Positions 45,730-56,204 are shown, counted from the stretch's first letter. The stretch is DNA of 64,000 nucleotides from Rhizobium sp. SL86 (GCF_026672545.1 NZ_JAPPRJ010000001.1:868001-932000), one strand, 5' to 3'. The notes: generated from the letters alone by a model not told the origin. Made by a program: numbers and translations.

Positions 45730-46761
45730 TCAGAAATTTGCGGCGAGCTTGCGGTGGATCGCCCTGAGATCGCCATGCTCGCGCACGGACAGCGACCGCT
45801 CCCAGGACAGCGCCGTCGAGACGATGTGATCGAGGTTGTCGTGTTTCGGGGTCCAGCCGAGAAGCCGGCGCGCCAATGTGGAATCGGCAATCACCGCCGC
45901 CGCATCGCCCGGCCGCCGGGGGCCGTAATGAATGTCGAACTCACCGCCTTCGATGCGCTTGACCGACTGCAGCACCTGCAGCACCGAATAACCCCGGCCA
46001 TAACCGCAATTGGCGATCAGCGGTTCGCCGCCGCGGCGCAGATAGGACAGCGCCATCAAATGCGCCTCCACCAGATCGCTCACATGGATGTAGTCGCGGA
46101 TACCGGTGCCGTCCGGTGTCGGATAATCGGTGCCGAAGACATCCACCGACGGACGCTTTCCGAGAGCCGCCTCGCAGGCGATCTTGATCAGATGAGTGGC
46201 GCCTTCCGTCGACAGACCCGTCCGGCCCTTGGGATCGGCACCGGCCACGTTGAAATAACGCAGCGCCACGAAACGGAACTTGTGCGCGCGTGCCGCATCG
46301 CGCAGCATCATTTCCGACATCAGCTTGGAGCGACCATAGGGGTTCTTCGGCACGGTCGGGGCATTTTCGCGCACGGGCGCGTCGTCCGGCTGGTCGCCAT
46401 AAACGGCGGCCGTCGAGGAAAATACGAAATGCTCGATGCCCGCCTTGATGGCGGCATCCGCCAGGAGACCGGTCTTTGCCGTGTTGTTGTCGTAATATTC
46501 GAGCGGATTGGCGACCGACTGGGGAACGACGATCGAGCCGGCAAAATGCAGGATCGCGTCGATGTGGTTTTCGGAAAAAATCTTCTCGAGCATGGCGAGA
46601 TCGCCGACATCGCCGAGATAGAAGCGGGCGGCATCCGGCACCGCCCAGCGAAATCCGGTGGACAGCCGGTCGAGCACGACGACGTCTTCGCCCGCATCCA
46701 GCAATGCCCACACCATGTGGCTACCGATATAGCCCGCGCCTCCCGTCACCAGAACTGCCAT
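45730..46761 (-). CDS. galE: UDP-glucose 4-epimerase GalE (ExoB)
   Basis: 343 residues from the ATG at 46761 (AGGGAG 7 bases ahead); another ATG is 6 bp upstream. NAD motif VLVTGGAGYIGSH at the N-terminus and catalytic YGRSK (about 150) with the Ser in SSTAAVYG. Interconverts UDP-glucose and UDP-galactose; in rhizobia this supplies galactose for exopolysaccharide and LPS. Convergent with cheW2. Confidence 0.95.
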   Translation of the reverse strand: MAVLVTGGAGYIGSHMVWALLDAGEDVVVLDRLSTGFRWAVPDAARFYLGDVGDLAMLEKIFSENHIDAILHFAGSIVVPQSVANPLEYYDNNTAKTGLLADAAIKAGIEHFVFSSTAAVYGDQPDDAPVRENAPTVPKNPYGRSKLMSEMMLRDAARAHKFRFVALRYFNVAGADPKGRTGLSTEGATHLIKIACEAALGKRPSVDVFGTDYPTPDGTGIRDYIHVSDLVEAHLMALSYLRRGGEPLIANCGYGRGYSVLQVLQSVKRIEGGEFDIHYGPRRPGDAAAVIADSTLARRLLGWTPKHDNLDHIVSTALSWERSLSVREHGDLRAIHRKLAANF

Positions 46762-46922
46762 GTCCATGCTCCCTGCCATTCTTGCTTGGCAGGATCGAAA
46801 CACGCAGCCCCTTCACCAGTAATTACCGCGGGCCTTTTAGCTAAACTATTGTTGTTCCTTAGGAAAACAAAGAATTTCGGATTTCTGTCGAATTTTAGCG
46901 AACCTGGAGCAGGTCAGCACAT

Positions 46923-48089
46923 TCAGAGCTTCAGGATGTAGTCGCAAAGCCGGTCGGCCGCTTCCTTGATCTGGACGGGATCGCGCAGGAAGCAGGCCCT
47001 GAGGAAGGCGCCGCCGCCCGGACCGAAGGCACTTCCGGGTGCAAGCCCCACCAGCGTCTTGTCGACGATATCGAAGGCCGCCTTGCGGGGATCGTCGATG
47101 CCGTCGATCTTCAGGAAGGCATAGATCGCCCCATCCGGCTTCAGCGTCTGCACCCGGTTGGTGGCGATCAGCGCATCGCACAGCACATCACGCGAGGTGC
47201 GGGCACGCTCGATATTGGATCGCAGGAAATCATCGCCCTGATCGAGCGCCGCAATCGCGCCGCGCTGCATGAAGGGCGTGAGGCCGGAACTCGAATACTG
47301 GATGAGGTTTTCCAGCACCTGGCCGATTTCCGGCGGCGCCACCAGCCAGCCGACGCGCCAGCCGGTCATCGACCAGTTCTTCGAGAACGAATTGGCATAG
47401 ATGATCCGCTCACCCTCTTCCTGAATGTCGAGGAAGGACGGTGCGCGCTGCCCATTGAAATAATAGAGCGCGTAGATCTCGTCGGCGATGATCCAAAGCC
47501 CGTGTTTGCGGGCAAGTGCCAGGATTGCCTTCAGGTCATCCTGCGTGGCTGTCCAGCCCGTCGGGTTGGAGGGCGTGTTGATGAACAGGGCTTTGGTCTT
47601 CGGCGTGATCGCGCTTTCGATCTTCGCCACATCCAGAGACCAGCCGCCTCCGACGAAATCCACCGGCACCGGCACGGCCTTTGCACCGGCAATGCCGATG
47701 GCAGCCACGATGTTCGGCCAGCTTGGTGTCAGATAGATGATCTCGTCACCCGGCGCCGTCAGCGCCTGGACGGACAGCGTGATCGCGTGCATGCCGGAGC
47801 TGGTGGCAAAAAAATGCTCGCGCGGCAGGCTGACACCGAAATGACGCTGGTAGTAGCGCGACAGCGCATCGCGCAGTTCCGGCAGGCCGCGTTGCCAGGT
47901 GTAGAAGGTCTCACCGGCATCCAGCGAATCCTTGGTGGCCTGGTTGATGAAGGCGGGGCTCGGAAGATCACCCTCGCCGGCCCACAGCGGGATGAGGCCC
48001 GGGCGGCCACGCGCATAGTTGACGAGTTCGACAATACCGCTCTGGGGTGCGGCGAGCGCGCGGGCGCTGAGACTTTCCATCAGGGTCAT
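46923..48089 (-). CDS. Class I/II PLP-dependent aminotransferase
   Basis: 388 residues, complete fold-type I enzyme. PLP lysine in YANSFSKNWSMTGWRVGW (about 235-250), phosphate and ring contacts in SSGMHAI and NTPSNPTGW, DEIYALYYF in the middle, and a C-terminal arginine block (ACFLRDPVQI). Close to aspartate/aromatic aminotransferases, but substrate is not determined by sequence. Leftward between mscL and galE, probably independent. Confidence 0.92.
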   Translation of the reverse strand: MTLMESLSARALAAPQSGIVELVNYARGRPGLIPLWAGEGDLPSPAFINQATKDSLDAGETFYTWQRGLPELRDALSRYYQRHFGVSLPREHFFATSSGMHAITLSVQALTAPGDEIIYLTPSWPNIVAAIGIAGAKAVPVPVDFVGGGWSLDVAKIESAITPKTKALFINTPSNPTGWTATQDDLKAILALARKHGLWIIADEIYALYYFNGQRAPSFLDIQEEGERIIYANSFSKNWSMTGWRVGWLVAPPEIGQVLENLIQYSSSGLTPFMQRGAIAALDQGDDFLRSNIERARTSRDVLCDALIATNRVQTLKPDGAIYAFLKIDGIDDPRKAAFDIVDKTLVGLAPGSAFGPGGGAFLRACFLRDPVQIKEAADRLCDYILKL

Positions 48090-48192
48090 TCAAGGGATCT
48101 CCATCTGGAGGTCTCATAACGCAAGCGCTCACCGAAATCTCATGACATTCGGTGAGCGACGGATCGGATTTGGTGATGGATGCGCGAAGGCG

Positions 48193-48621
48193 TCAGCGGC
48201 TTTTCAGCAGGTCGCGGATCTCGGTCAACAGCTGCACATCGGCCGGCGGCGGTGCCGGTGTTGCGTCTGCCGGCTTATTTTCCTCGGCGAGGCGAATGCG
48301 GTTCACCAGCTTCACCATCAGGAAAATGATCCAGGCGAGGATCACGAAATTGATGATCACGGTGATGAAGCTGCCATAAGCAAACACGGCACCCTGTTCC
48401 TTGGCCGCCGCCAGGGTGGTTGCGGTCACCTTGTCGTTCAGCGCGAGGAAGTAGTTCGAGAAATCGATACCGCCGATGATGACGCCAACGACCGGCATGA
48501 CGATGTCGTTGACGAGCGAGTTGACGATGCCGGTAAACGCCCCACCGATGATAATGCCGACCGCGAGATCAATCACGTTGCCCTTGGCTATGAACGAACG
48601 AAATTCAGCGACCATCGACAT
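48193..48621 (-). CDS. mscL: MscL, large-conductance mechanosensitive channel
   Basis: 142 residues. N-terminal amphipathic helix then TM1 [20 protein letters not shown] (pore-lining), periplasmic loop, TM2 [21 protein letters not shown], and a cytoplasmic helix bundle with [19 protein letters not shown]. Opens under membrane tension to release solutes on osmotic downshock. Divergent from the hybrid kinase at 48833. Confidence 0.96.
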   Translation of the reverse strand: MSMVAEFRSFIAKGNVIDLAVGIIIGGAFTGIVNSLVNDIVMPVVGVIIGGIDFSNYFLALNDKVTATTLAAAKEQGAVFAYGSFITVIINFVILAWIIFLMVKLVNRIRLAEENKPADATPAPPPADVQLLTEIRDLLKSR

Positions 48622-48832
48622 GGAAATCCTTTCTCAAATCTGAACAAGACATAGATGAAGCTAATATAGCCAGAATGCACGACTTGGAAAGGCGTACTTC
48701 TCTTGCCGCTCTTCCCGCGCCACGCCGCCTATTGAACTTATTGCCGAGACCTCGTTGATTTCCATTCGGGCGCAATTCGCCTATGATATCAACTGACGAC
48801 GATGGCTGGCGCTGATCAGATGCGGAGGGGCG

Positions 48833-51800
48833 ATGCTGCCTGGCTGGATCATATTGCTCTCGGCATGCGCCTACATTCTCCTCCTGTTTGCAGTGGCAAG
48901 CTACGGAGACCGCAGGAGCAAGCGCTTTGGCGTGCCGAAAGCGGGCAGGCCCGTCGTCTACGCACTGTCGCTTGCCGTCTACTGCACCTCCTGGACCTAT
49001 TTCGGCGGGGTTGGTCTTGCCTCCGCGCATGGGCTGGAATTTCTCGGCATCTACATCGGTCCGGTGCTGGCCTTTACCATCGGCATGCCACTTCTGCGGC
49101 GCATCATCGAGCTTGCCAAGGCCGAAAAACTCACGTCGCCGGCCGATTTCATCGCCGCCCGCTACGGCAAGAATTCGGCGGTCGCGCTGCTTGTCGCGAT
49201 CATCTCGCTCGTCGGCTCCATTCCCTACATCGCGCTGCAGCTGAAGGCGGTCTCCGATTCCGTTGCCGCCATGGTCGATCCGACCGCCTACGGGATCGGC
49301 AGCGGCAATCTCTACTTCCTTGATCTGGCGCTGATCGTGACGCTGATGATGGCCTGTTTCGCCGTCATCTTCGGAACGCGGCATACGGATGCGACCGAAC
49401 ACCAGGACGGCCTGATCCTCGCCGTCGCCATGGAATCCGTCGTCAAGCTGCTGGCGCTCCTGACCGTCGGCCTTGCCGTGGTCTTCCTCATCTTCGACGG
49501 CCCGGCCGACCTCTGGACCAAGGCATCGGACAGCCTTCTCGTCGCCTCCGCGCTGAATTACGAAACACCGGTTGCGCGCTGGCTGCTGCTGATCTTTCTC
49601 TCCGGTTTTGCCATCATCATGCTGCCGCGGCAGTTCCATGTGACGGTGGTGGAGAACCGGACCCAGAGCGAGCAGAAAAAGGCGGCCTGGCTCTTCCCGC
49701 TCTATCTGGTCGCCATCAACCTGTTCGTGCTGCCGATCGCGGTCGCCGGCCTGATCCTGTTCGGCGGTAGCGGCAATGCGGACCTTTACGTGCTGCAGCT
49801 GCCGCTCAGCAACGCACTGCCGTTGATTTCGCTGATCACCTTCATCGGCGGCTTTTCCGCGGCGACCGCGATGGTCATCGTGGAATCGGTGGCGCTGTCG
49901 ATCATGGTGTCGAACGACATCTTCATGCCGATCTTCCTGCGCCGGAAACTCGCAACCTCCGGCGGACACCGTGCGGATTTTGCCCGGCACCTGCTGCGCA
50001 TCCGCCGGGCGGCGATCTTCATCGTCCTGATGCTGGGCTACGGTTATTATCGCAGCGCCGACAGCGAAACGGGGCTCGCCTCCATCGGGCTGCTCTCCTT
50101 TGCCGCCGTGGCACAGATCGCCCCGCCGCTTCTCGGCGGCCTGTTCTGGCGACGGGCGAATGCACGGGGCGCGATTGCCGGCATGGCGCTCGGCTTCATT
50201 GCCTGGGCCTATCTGCTGTTCCTGCCGAGCCTCGGGGGCACCAACAATTCGGCGCTTGCCGCCACCATCCTCGACTTCCTCATTCCAGGCACCGGCATTT
50301 TTTCAGGCGAACAGGCCGATCCCCTCGTCAACGCCGTCCTGCTCAGCCTCATCATCAACGGCCTCGCCTTCGTCATCGGGTCACTGTCGCGCAATCCGCG
50401 ACCGGTGGAACGCATCCAGGCGGGTATCTTCGTCAAACGGCACCTGCGCTCGCAATTTGCCACTCGCGGGTGGAAGACCCGTGTCAGCGTCGGCGACATG
50501 AAGACGGCGATTGCCCGCTATCTCGGCGAAGAGCGGATGCGCCGCTCGTTTGCCAATTACGAACGGAATGCCGGCCGCACTTTGTCCGACGAGGAAGCCG
50601 CGGACATGGCGCTCATCCATTTCTCCGAACAGCTGCTCGGCAGCGCGATCGGCTCGTCCTCCGCCCGCCTCGTGCTGTCGCTGATCCTGCAGAAGGCGGA
50701 GGATGCGAGCTCCGATACCGCCTGGCTGCTCGATCAGGCCAGCGAAGCCCTGCAATACAATCAGGACATGCTGCAGACGGCGCTTTCCCAGATGGACCAG
50801 GGTGTAGCGGTGTTCGACAGTTCCGACCGGCTCGCCATCTGGAACCGCCGTTTCCGCAATCTCCTCGACCTGCCGGAACAGGTCGGCCAGGTCGGTTACC
50901 CCTTGAGCGACATCGTCGGCATCCTGACCGACCGCGGCGACCTTGCCGAAGAGGATGGCGAGGCGATGATCGCGCGGATCAAGACGCTCGACGCACCCTT
51001 CTCGCTGGCGCTGCGCGGCGGCGAAAGGATCATCGAAGTGCGATCCAACACCATGCCGGACGATGGCATCGTCGCCACCTTCACCGACATGACGGAACGG
51101 GTCGCGGCGGCCCGCGCGCTGGAGCAGGCAAACGAAACACTCGAGCAGCGCGTCGAGGAACGCACTGCGGAACTGATGCGGGTCAACCGCGCGCTGGCCG
51201 AAGCCCGGGCAGCGGCAGACGAGGCCAATCTCGGCAAGACGCGGTTTTTTGCGGCGGCGGGCCACGACATTCTCCAGCCGCTGAATGCCGCCCGCCTTTA
51301 TTCCTCCTCGCTGGTGGAGCGGCTCGGGGATTCGGACAATCGCCAGCTGGTCCGCAACATCGATTCCGCGCTGGAATCGGTCGAAAGCATCCTGGGCGCC
51401 GTGCTCGACATCTCCCGTCTGGACACGGGCGCCATGAAGCCGCGTGTCGTTTCCGTTCCGCTTGGCGAGCTGTTGCAGCGAGTGGAAACGGATTTCGCCC
51501 CGATCGCCCGGGAAAAAAACCTCAAGTTCAAGGTCATGCCCACCTCGCTGTCGGTCAAGACAGACCCCAACCTGCTGCGCCGTCTTGTCCAGAACCTCGT
51601 GTCGAACGCGATCAAATACACGATCAGCGGCAAGGTGCTGGTCGGCGCGCGGCGGCGCGGCGGCGAGGTAGTGATCGACGTGGTGGATTCCGGCATCGGC
51701 ATTCCCTCATCCAAGTTCAAGACGGTCTTCAAGGAATTCACGCGGCTGGACGAAGGTGCCCGCACCGCCTCCGGTCTCGGCCTTGGTCTCTCGATCGTCG

Positions 51801-52336
51801 ACCGCATTTCGCGTGTGCTCTCCCATCCGGTCGAACTGGCCTCCACGCCCGGCCGCGGCACGATCTTCAGGGTGCGCATGCCGCGCGATGCCGGCGCGCC
51901 ACGCACACGCTCGCCAGACGCCAAGGGCACGGCGGTTCCGCAGCCTCTCTCGGGACTTCGTGTGCTGTGCATCGACAACGAACCACAGATCCTCGACGGC
52001 ATGGCGCTGCTGCTGACCGGATGGGGCTGTTCCGTCGAACGCGCCGATTCGGTTGCGGCAATCGACAGGATGGCCGCTGCCGGCACCTCCGCTCCCGACA
52101 TTGTGATTGCCGATTATCACCTGGACGATGGCAACGGCATCGAGGCCATCCTGAAGCTGAGAGCCAATCTTGGCGGCAGCATACCGGGCCTGCTGATCAC
52201 CGCGGACCGAAGTGCCGAAGTGCGTGGCGAGGCGGAAAAATATGGCCTTGGCGTGCAGCACAAGCCAGTCAAACCGGCCGCCTTGCGGGCCTATATCACC
52301 CAGACCGCCAATCTGCGTAGGGCCGCCGCCGAATAA
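48833..52336 (+). CDS. SSS-type hybrid sensor kinase (CbrA/NahK-like)
   Basis: 1167 residues. Residues about 1-490 form a solute:sodium-symporter-like membrane domain (13 segments; TYFGGVGLASAHGLEFLGIY, SPADFIAARYG). Then a soluble helical region, a PAS-like domain (about 640-755), coiled coil (LEQRVEERTAELMRVN), a HisKA domain with H811 (AAAGHDILQPLNAARLY), HATPase (NAIKYTI, DSGIGIP, GLGLGLSIVDRI), and a receiver domain with D1094. A sensor that may read transport or substrate binding. Next gene 182 bp away is opgC. Confidence 0.9.
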   Translation: MLPGWIILLSACAYILLLFAVASYGDRRSKRFGVPKAGRPVVYALSLAVYCTSWTYFGGVGLASAHGLEFLGIYIGPVLAFTIGMPLLRRIIELAKAEKLTSPADFIAARYGKNSAVALLVAIISLVGSIPYIALQLKAVSDSVAAMVDPTAYGIGSGNLYFLDLALIVTLMMACFAVIFGTRHTDATEHQDGLILAVAMESVVKLLALLTVGLAVVFLIFDGPADLWTKASDSLLVASALNYETPVARWLLLIFLSGFAIIMLPRQFHVTVVENRTQSEQKKAAWLFPLYLVAINLFVLPIAVAGLILFGGSGNADLYVLQLPLSNALPLISLITFIGGFSAATAMVIVESVALSIMVSNDIFMPIFLRRKLATSGGHRADFARHLLRIRRAAIFIVLMLGYGYYRSADSETGLASIGLLSFAAVAQIAPPLLGGLFWRRANARGAIAGMALGFIAWAYLLFLPSLGGTNNSALAATILDFLIPGTGIFSGEQADPLVNAVLLSLIINGLAFVIGSLSRNPRPVERIQAGIFVKRHLRSQFATRGWKTRVSVGDMKTAIARYLGEERMRRSFANYERNAGRTLSDEEAADMALIHFSEQLLGSAIGSSSARLVLSLILQKAEDASSDTAWLLDQASEALQYNQDMLQTALSQMDQGVAVFDSSDRLAIWNRRFRNLLDLPEQVGQVGYPLSDIVGILTDRGDLAEEDGEAMIARIKTLDAPFSLALRGGERIIEVRSNTMPDDGIVATFTDMTERVAAARALEQANETLEQRVEERTAELMRVNRALAEARAAADEANLGKTRFFAAAGHDILQPLNAARLYSSSLVERLGDSDNRQLVRNIDSALESVESILGAVLDISRLDTGAMKPRVVSVPLGELLQRVETDFAPIAREKNLKFKVMPTSLSVKTDPNLLRRLVQNLVSNAIKYTISGKVLVGARRRGGEVVIDVVDSGIGIPSSKFKTVFKEFTRLDEGARTASGLGLGLSIVDRISRVLSHPVELASTPGRGTIFRVRMPRDAGAPRTRSPDAKGTAVPQPLSGLRVLCIDNEPQILDGMALLLTGWGCSVERADSVAAIDRMAAAGTSAPDIVIADYHLDDGNGIEAILKLRANLGGSIPGLLITADRSAEVRGEAEKYGLGVQHKPVKPAALRAYITQTANLRRAAAE

Positions 52337-52518
52337 ACGAGCGCTCCGTTCATCCGTCGTTCACGACAAGTTTCTGACAATGTCTAGGCTTTAACAGAGC
52401 CTGCGCTGCGGGAACCGCCCCGCTTAAGCCGCGTTGATGGCCAAGGAAAATCCTGCCCCGCGAGGCGAACGAACGGACCGGCGTCACGCCATCGGTCCGA
52501 GCGATGGAGACGTGACCG

Positions 52519-53736
52519 ATGAAACGCTATGATCTGATTGATGGGATGCGAGGTTATTTCCTCGTTTTCATGCTCATCAACCACCTGATCTTTGCCGGCG
52601 GTTATTGGCTTGTCCAAGTCAACCACAACCAGCTGGCTTTCGTGGAAGATGCCCAGGGATTCGTGTTCCTGTCCGGTCTCCTGATCGGTATGGTCTATGT
52701 GCGCAAGATGGCGAAAGGCGGCTACGAGGCCGGGCGCAATGCCATCTATTCGCGCGCCTTCGAACTCTATCGTTACGCGATCGGCATCGTGCTGTGCGTT
52801 CTGGCGGCGCAAATGGTGCTGCCGGGCGCCTATTACATCTGGTACAACTGGCTGGGTTACACCACCTTCGACGACCCGCTGAGGCTCGCCGCCATTGCGA
52901 GTTTCGTCTTCCAGCCGACCTTCATGGACATCCTGCCGCAATACATCATCTACATGCTCTTTGCGCCGATGCTGGTGAAGCTGGTGATCGACGGCAAATG
53001 GGCGCATGTGATGGCCGGATCGCTGATCCTCTGGATGGCCGGCCAGCTTGGCCTGCAGAAACTGGTGACCGAGCCGATCAACCAGTTCTTCATGCGGCCG
53101 GACGACCAGGGCATCCGCGTCTCCTTCAACCTGCTCGGCTGGCAGATCGTCTTCTATTCGGGCCTTGTGCTGGGTGCGATGACCTCGCTCAACCGGATCG
53201 AATGGGGCCGTATCTTCTCGCCGCAGAATACCTTCATCCCGACGATCAGCGCGCTGATCTGCGCCTTCTTCCTGCCGCTGCGCATCCTGACGGCGCACGG
53301 GCTGATGCCGGCGGAGCTGATCGGCAAGTTTGCGACGATGGAAATCCGCGCGGATTTTGGTCCGGTCTATCTGATCAACTTCGTCGCGGCTGCCACACTG
53401 CTCACCTGGATGATCATTGCCGGCCCGAAACACAAGGCGCTCTGGGTGCGCCGGATTGCCAATGCCATCATCTGGGTCCTGTCGCTGAAATTCCTGCAGC
53501 TGCTTGGCCGTCATTCGCTGTACGTCTATGTCTGGCACGTCGGCATCGTCTACGCGGTCTACTATCTCGACGGCCGTACGCCGGAACTGTCGGAGGTCGC
53601 CAAGACCGCCATTGCGGTATCCTGCATCGCGCTGCTGGCGTTGCCCGCCCTCTGGCGCGAACGGGACAAGTGGCTGACCGGCGGCTCTACGGGCACGGCC
53701 ACACCGGTCAAGGTTGCAGCCTCGGGCAAACGGTGA
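52519..53736 (+). CDS. opgC: OpgC-family glucan succinyltransferase
   Basis: 405 residues, about ten hydrophobic segments. N-terminus YDLIDGMRGYFLVFMLINHL is the OpgC/acyltransferase-3 hallmark, with H in the first helix. Such proteins add succinyl groups to osmoregulated periplasmic (cyclic) glucans, giving them negative charge. Rightward, convergent with the HWE kinase; a GC-rich hairpin lies between. Confidence 0.88.
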   Translation: MKRYDLIDGMRGYFLVFMLINHLIFAGGYWLVQVNHNQLAFVEDAQGFVFLSGLLIGMVYVRKMAKGGYEAGRNAIYSRAFELYRYAIGIVLCVLAAQMVLPGAYYIWYNWLGYTTFDDPLRLAAIASFVFQPTFMDILPQYIIYMLFAPMLVKLVIDGKWAHVMAGSLILWMAGQLGLQKLVTEPINQFFMRPDDQGIRVSFNLLGWQIVFYSGLVLGAMTSLNRIEWGRIFSPQNTFIPTISALICAFFLPLRILTAHGLMPAELIGKFATMEIRADFGPVYLINFVAAATLLTWMIIAGPKHKALWVRRIANAIIWVLSLKFLQLLGRHSLYVYVWHVGIVYAVYYLDGRTPELSEVAKTAIAVSCIALLALPALWRERDKWLTGGSTGTATPVKVAASGKR

Positions 53737-53759
53737 TCTTGCCCGATCAATGATGCTTC

Positions 53760-53781
53760 AACGGCGCCTGCGGGCGCCGTT
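53760..53781. terminator. GC-rich hairpin between opgC and HWE kinase
   Basis: AACGGCGC pairs with GCGCCGTT at the ends of 53760-53781, between two convergent genes. T-tract is weak (CCCGTTTCC), so termination may be partial. Confidence 0.55.
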
Positions 53782-53804
53782 CCCGTTTCCTGGTCCGCGG
53801 CGGA

Positions 53805-54941
53805 TCAACTGGCGAGCACGCTGTCGCTTTGCATGAAGAGGCGCACGACGAGCCCATCGGGCGCATAATCGAGCTCACTTGGTCCACCGCCGAAGCTCGA
53901 GGCCATGCGCGTGACGAGCTCCGTGCCGAATCCCTGACGGCTTGGCGGTTCCACCCTTGGCCCATTCATTTCCTGCCAGACGAGTTCGATAAGCTCGTCC
54001 TCTTCTTCCCCGGCCTCGGAGGCGGGCCTGAACTTGCGCCAGGACACCTTGATGCGACCGCCTTCGACCGACAAGGCGCCGTATTTCAGCGCATTGGTGC
54101 CGAGTTCATGGCAGATCAGGCTGAGCGAAATGATCGTGGACCCGTTCAGGTTCAGCTTCGGCCCTTCGAAACACAGCCTTTCGCCTTCGGCCAGTCCCAG
54201 CGGCTCGAGGGCCGCGAGGATCGCCTCGCGCATATCGGCCTTGCCGCCGTGCAAGGAGCCTCTCAGCAGATTGATCGAATGCCCCATTGCCTGGATTCGC
54301 TGGCGGAGCTGGTTTCCCAGTTCCTTCGGTGTCGTCGCGTGACGCTGGGAGAGCGAAATGAGGCCGCTGGTGGTCGCCAGCAGGTTCTTCATCCGATGGT
54401 CCACTTCCTCCGAAACCAGCTGCTGGAGCTGGAGCGTGCTCGCCAGTTCCTTGCGCGCTCGCACCTGGACCGCATAGGCCGCCAGAAGAAGCTGCAGAAG
54501 CCCGAGATCGATCGCGATCACGAGAAAAAAGAACAGCAGCGCCGTCAGGGATTGCAATGTCAGGGCAAAATTTTCACCCGGCGTGATGAACCACCACCAG
54601 GCGATCAGCGCCGAGATGACGGTGTTCATCAGGGCGGGGTAAATGCCGAAACAGAAACCGGTCAGGATGACGGCGGGGAAAAACGTCAGATAGGGGAAAC
54701 CCGGCGGAAGGTAATCATCGATGACGAACCGGATGACCACCGCCACGGCCTCGATCAGCAGCGAGAGCAGGTAGGCCACCGTCAGTTCGCGCCGCGTCGG
54801 CATCTCGGTCGTTGAGCGGAACGCCGGCAGCCGCGAGAGCAGTTGCACAAAACGGTTATCCCGCTCCGCCAGATGCGGGGCTCTCAAGCGTCGTTCGGCG
54901 GCTTCATGTCTCTTTCGCGCCGTCTCGCGGTGGTTCCGCAT
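53805..54941 (-). CDS. DUF4118 HWE-family sensor histidine kinase
   Basis: 378 residues from the ATG at 54941 (AAGGAAAGG just ahead). N-terminal charged region, then four hydrophobic segments (about 65-165) matching DUF4118/KdpD-like sensor membrane domain, coiled coil, H-box VDHRMKNLLATTSGL, N-box ICHELGTNALKYGAL and the LVWQE motif that gives the HWE family its W and E. Usually paired with single-domain regulators in the general stress or light response of Rhizobiales. No response regulator adjacent. Confidence 0.88.
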   Translation of the reverse strand: MRNHRETARKRHEAAERRLRAPHLAERDNRFVQLLSRLPAFRSTTEMPTRRELTVAYLLSLLIEAVAVVIRFVIDDYLPPGFPYLTFFPAVILTGFCFGIYPALMNTVISALIAWWWFITPGENFALTLQSLTALLFFFLVIAIDLGLLQLLLAAYAVQVRARKELASTLQLQQLVSEEVDHRMKNLLATTSGLISLSQRHATTPKELGNQLRQRIQAMGHSINLLRGSLHGGKADMREAILAALEPLGLAEGERLCFEGPKLNLNGSTIISLSLICHELGTNALKYGALSVEGGRIKVSWRKFRPASEAGEEEDELIELVWQEMNGPRVEPPSRQGFGTELVTRMASSFGGGPSELDYAPDGLVVRLFMQSDSVLAS

Positions 54942-55109
54942 TGCAGACCTTTCCTTCCGCAGCAACAAGCCATCTGCTTATCCGAAAATTGCAACCTTTG
55001 CAGCTTCTTATGCACCTGACACCGGCCTGTTCGCAATGAAGCGGAAGGGCCGTGACCGGCGCGCCACCATGGTCTAGGGTCTGACAAGACAATCCTTGGA
55101 GACTCTGTC

Positions 55110-55478
55110 ATGTTGCGCGGTATCGCGACCCTTCTGATGTTCCAGCTCATTGGCGAAAGCCTTGTCTTTTTGAGCAAAATCCCTGTTCCTGGGCCGGTGG
55201 TCGGGCTCGTTCTTCTGTTCGTCGTGCTGCAGATCGGCCGCCGCGCCGGGCATGCGCCGTTCCCGCAGGTGGAGGCCGCCGCCAATACCTTGCTGACCAA
55301 TCTCGGCCTGCTGTTCGTGCCGGCCGGCGTCGGCGTCGTATCGCTCTGGGGCGTCCTCAAAAGCGAGGCAGCGCCGATTGCCATCGTGCTTGTTGTGTCG
55401 GCCGCCGTTACCCTTGCCATCACGGTGTGGACCTTCATCGCCGCCCGTCGTTATTTCGACAAGAAGTGGGGAGCCTGA
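55110..55478 (+). CDS. lrgA: LrgA/CidA-family membrane protein
   Basis: 122 residues, four hydrophobic segments (MFQLIGESLVFLSKIPVPGPVVGL at the start; NLGLLFVPAGVGVVS in the centre). Holin-like family; in bacteria with LrgB it affects murein hydrolase activity or metabolite export. Stop overlaps lrgB start (TGATG). Confidence 0.92.
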   Translation: MLRGIATLLMFQLIGESLVFLSKIPVPGPVVGLVLLFVVLQIGRRAGHAPFPQVEAAANTLLTNLGLLFVPAGVGVVSLWGVLKSEAAPIAIVLVVSAAVTLAITVWTFIAARRYFDKKWGA

Positions 55479-56200
55479 TGCGCAGTCCCGTCGATCTCTG
55501 GGTCTATCTCTCCACCTCGCCGCTGATCTGGCTGACGCTGACCGTCTGCACCTGGATCGGTGCGGTGGAACTCTCCGTCCGGCTGAAACGCAACCCGCTC
55601 GTCAATCCGGTCATGACCTCGATCATTGTCCTGTCGATCGTGATGACGGTCTTCCACATCCCTTACGAAAAATTCTTTGCCGGCGCACAGTTCGTGCATT
55701 TCCTGCTTGGGCCGGCGACGGTGGCGATCGCGGTTCCGCTTTACCTGCAGTGGGACGAGGTGAAGAAGGTGCTGGCACCGATCGGGGTGGCGCTTGCCGT
55801 CGGATCCCTCGTCGCCGTGCTGTCGGTCATGGTGCTCGGCTGGCTTGTCGGCCTGCCCCGCGACGTGCTGATTTCGTTCCTGCCGAAATCGGCGACCGCA
55901 GGCGTTGCGATGGCGATCTCGTCCTCGCTGGGCGGCAACCCGTCGCTGACCGCCGTGCTGGTGATCCTGACCGGGATTACCGGTGCTTTGATCGTCACCC
56001 CGATGATGAACCGGATGGGCATTCGCGATTATGCCGCCCGCGGTTTTGCCGTGGGGTTGACCTCGCACGGCATCGGCACCGCACGCGCCTATGACGTGGA
56101 CCCGACCGCCGGTCTGTTTGCCGGCATGGCCATGGCCCTGAACGCAATCGCCACCTCGATCATCGTGCCGCTGGCCGCGCGGCTGCTCCTCGGATCGTAA
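55478..56200 (+). CDS. lrgB: LrgB-family membrane protein
   Basis: 240 residues, start ATG at 55478 inside the lrgA stop overlap; an upstream in-frame start lies inside lrgA. About seven membrane segments; family motifs FLLGPATVAIAVPLY and SATAGVAMAISSSLGGNPSLTAV and SHGIGTARAY. Works with LrgA, possibly as pyruvate or organic-acid transporter. The convergent gene at 56205 ends 4 bp from its stop. Confidence 0.93.
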   Translation: MRSPVDLWVYLSTSPLIWLTLTVCTWIGAVELSVRLKRNPLVNPVMTSIIVLSIVMTVFHIPYEKFFAGAQFVHFLLGPATVAIAVPLYLQWDEVKKVLAPIGVALAVGSLVAVLSVMVLGWLVGLPRDVLISFLPKSATAGVAMAISSSLGGNPSLTAVLVILTGITGALIVTPMMNRMGIRDYAARGFAVGLTSHGIGTARAYDVDPTAGLFAGMAMALNAIATSIIVPLAARLLLGS

Positions 56201-56204
56201 GCGC

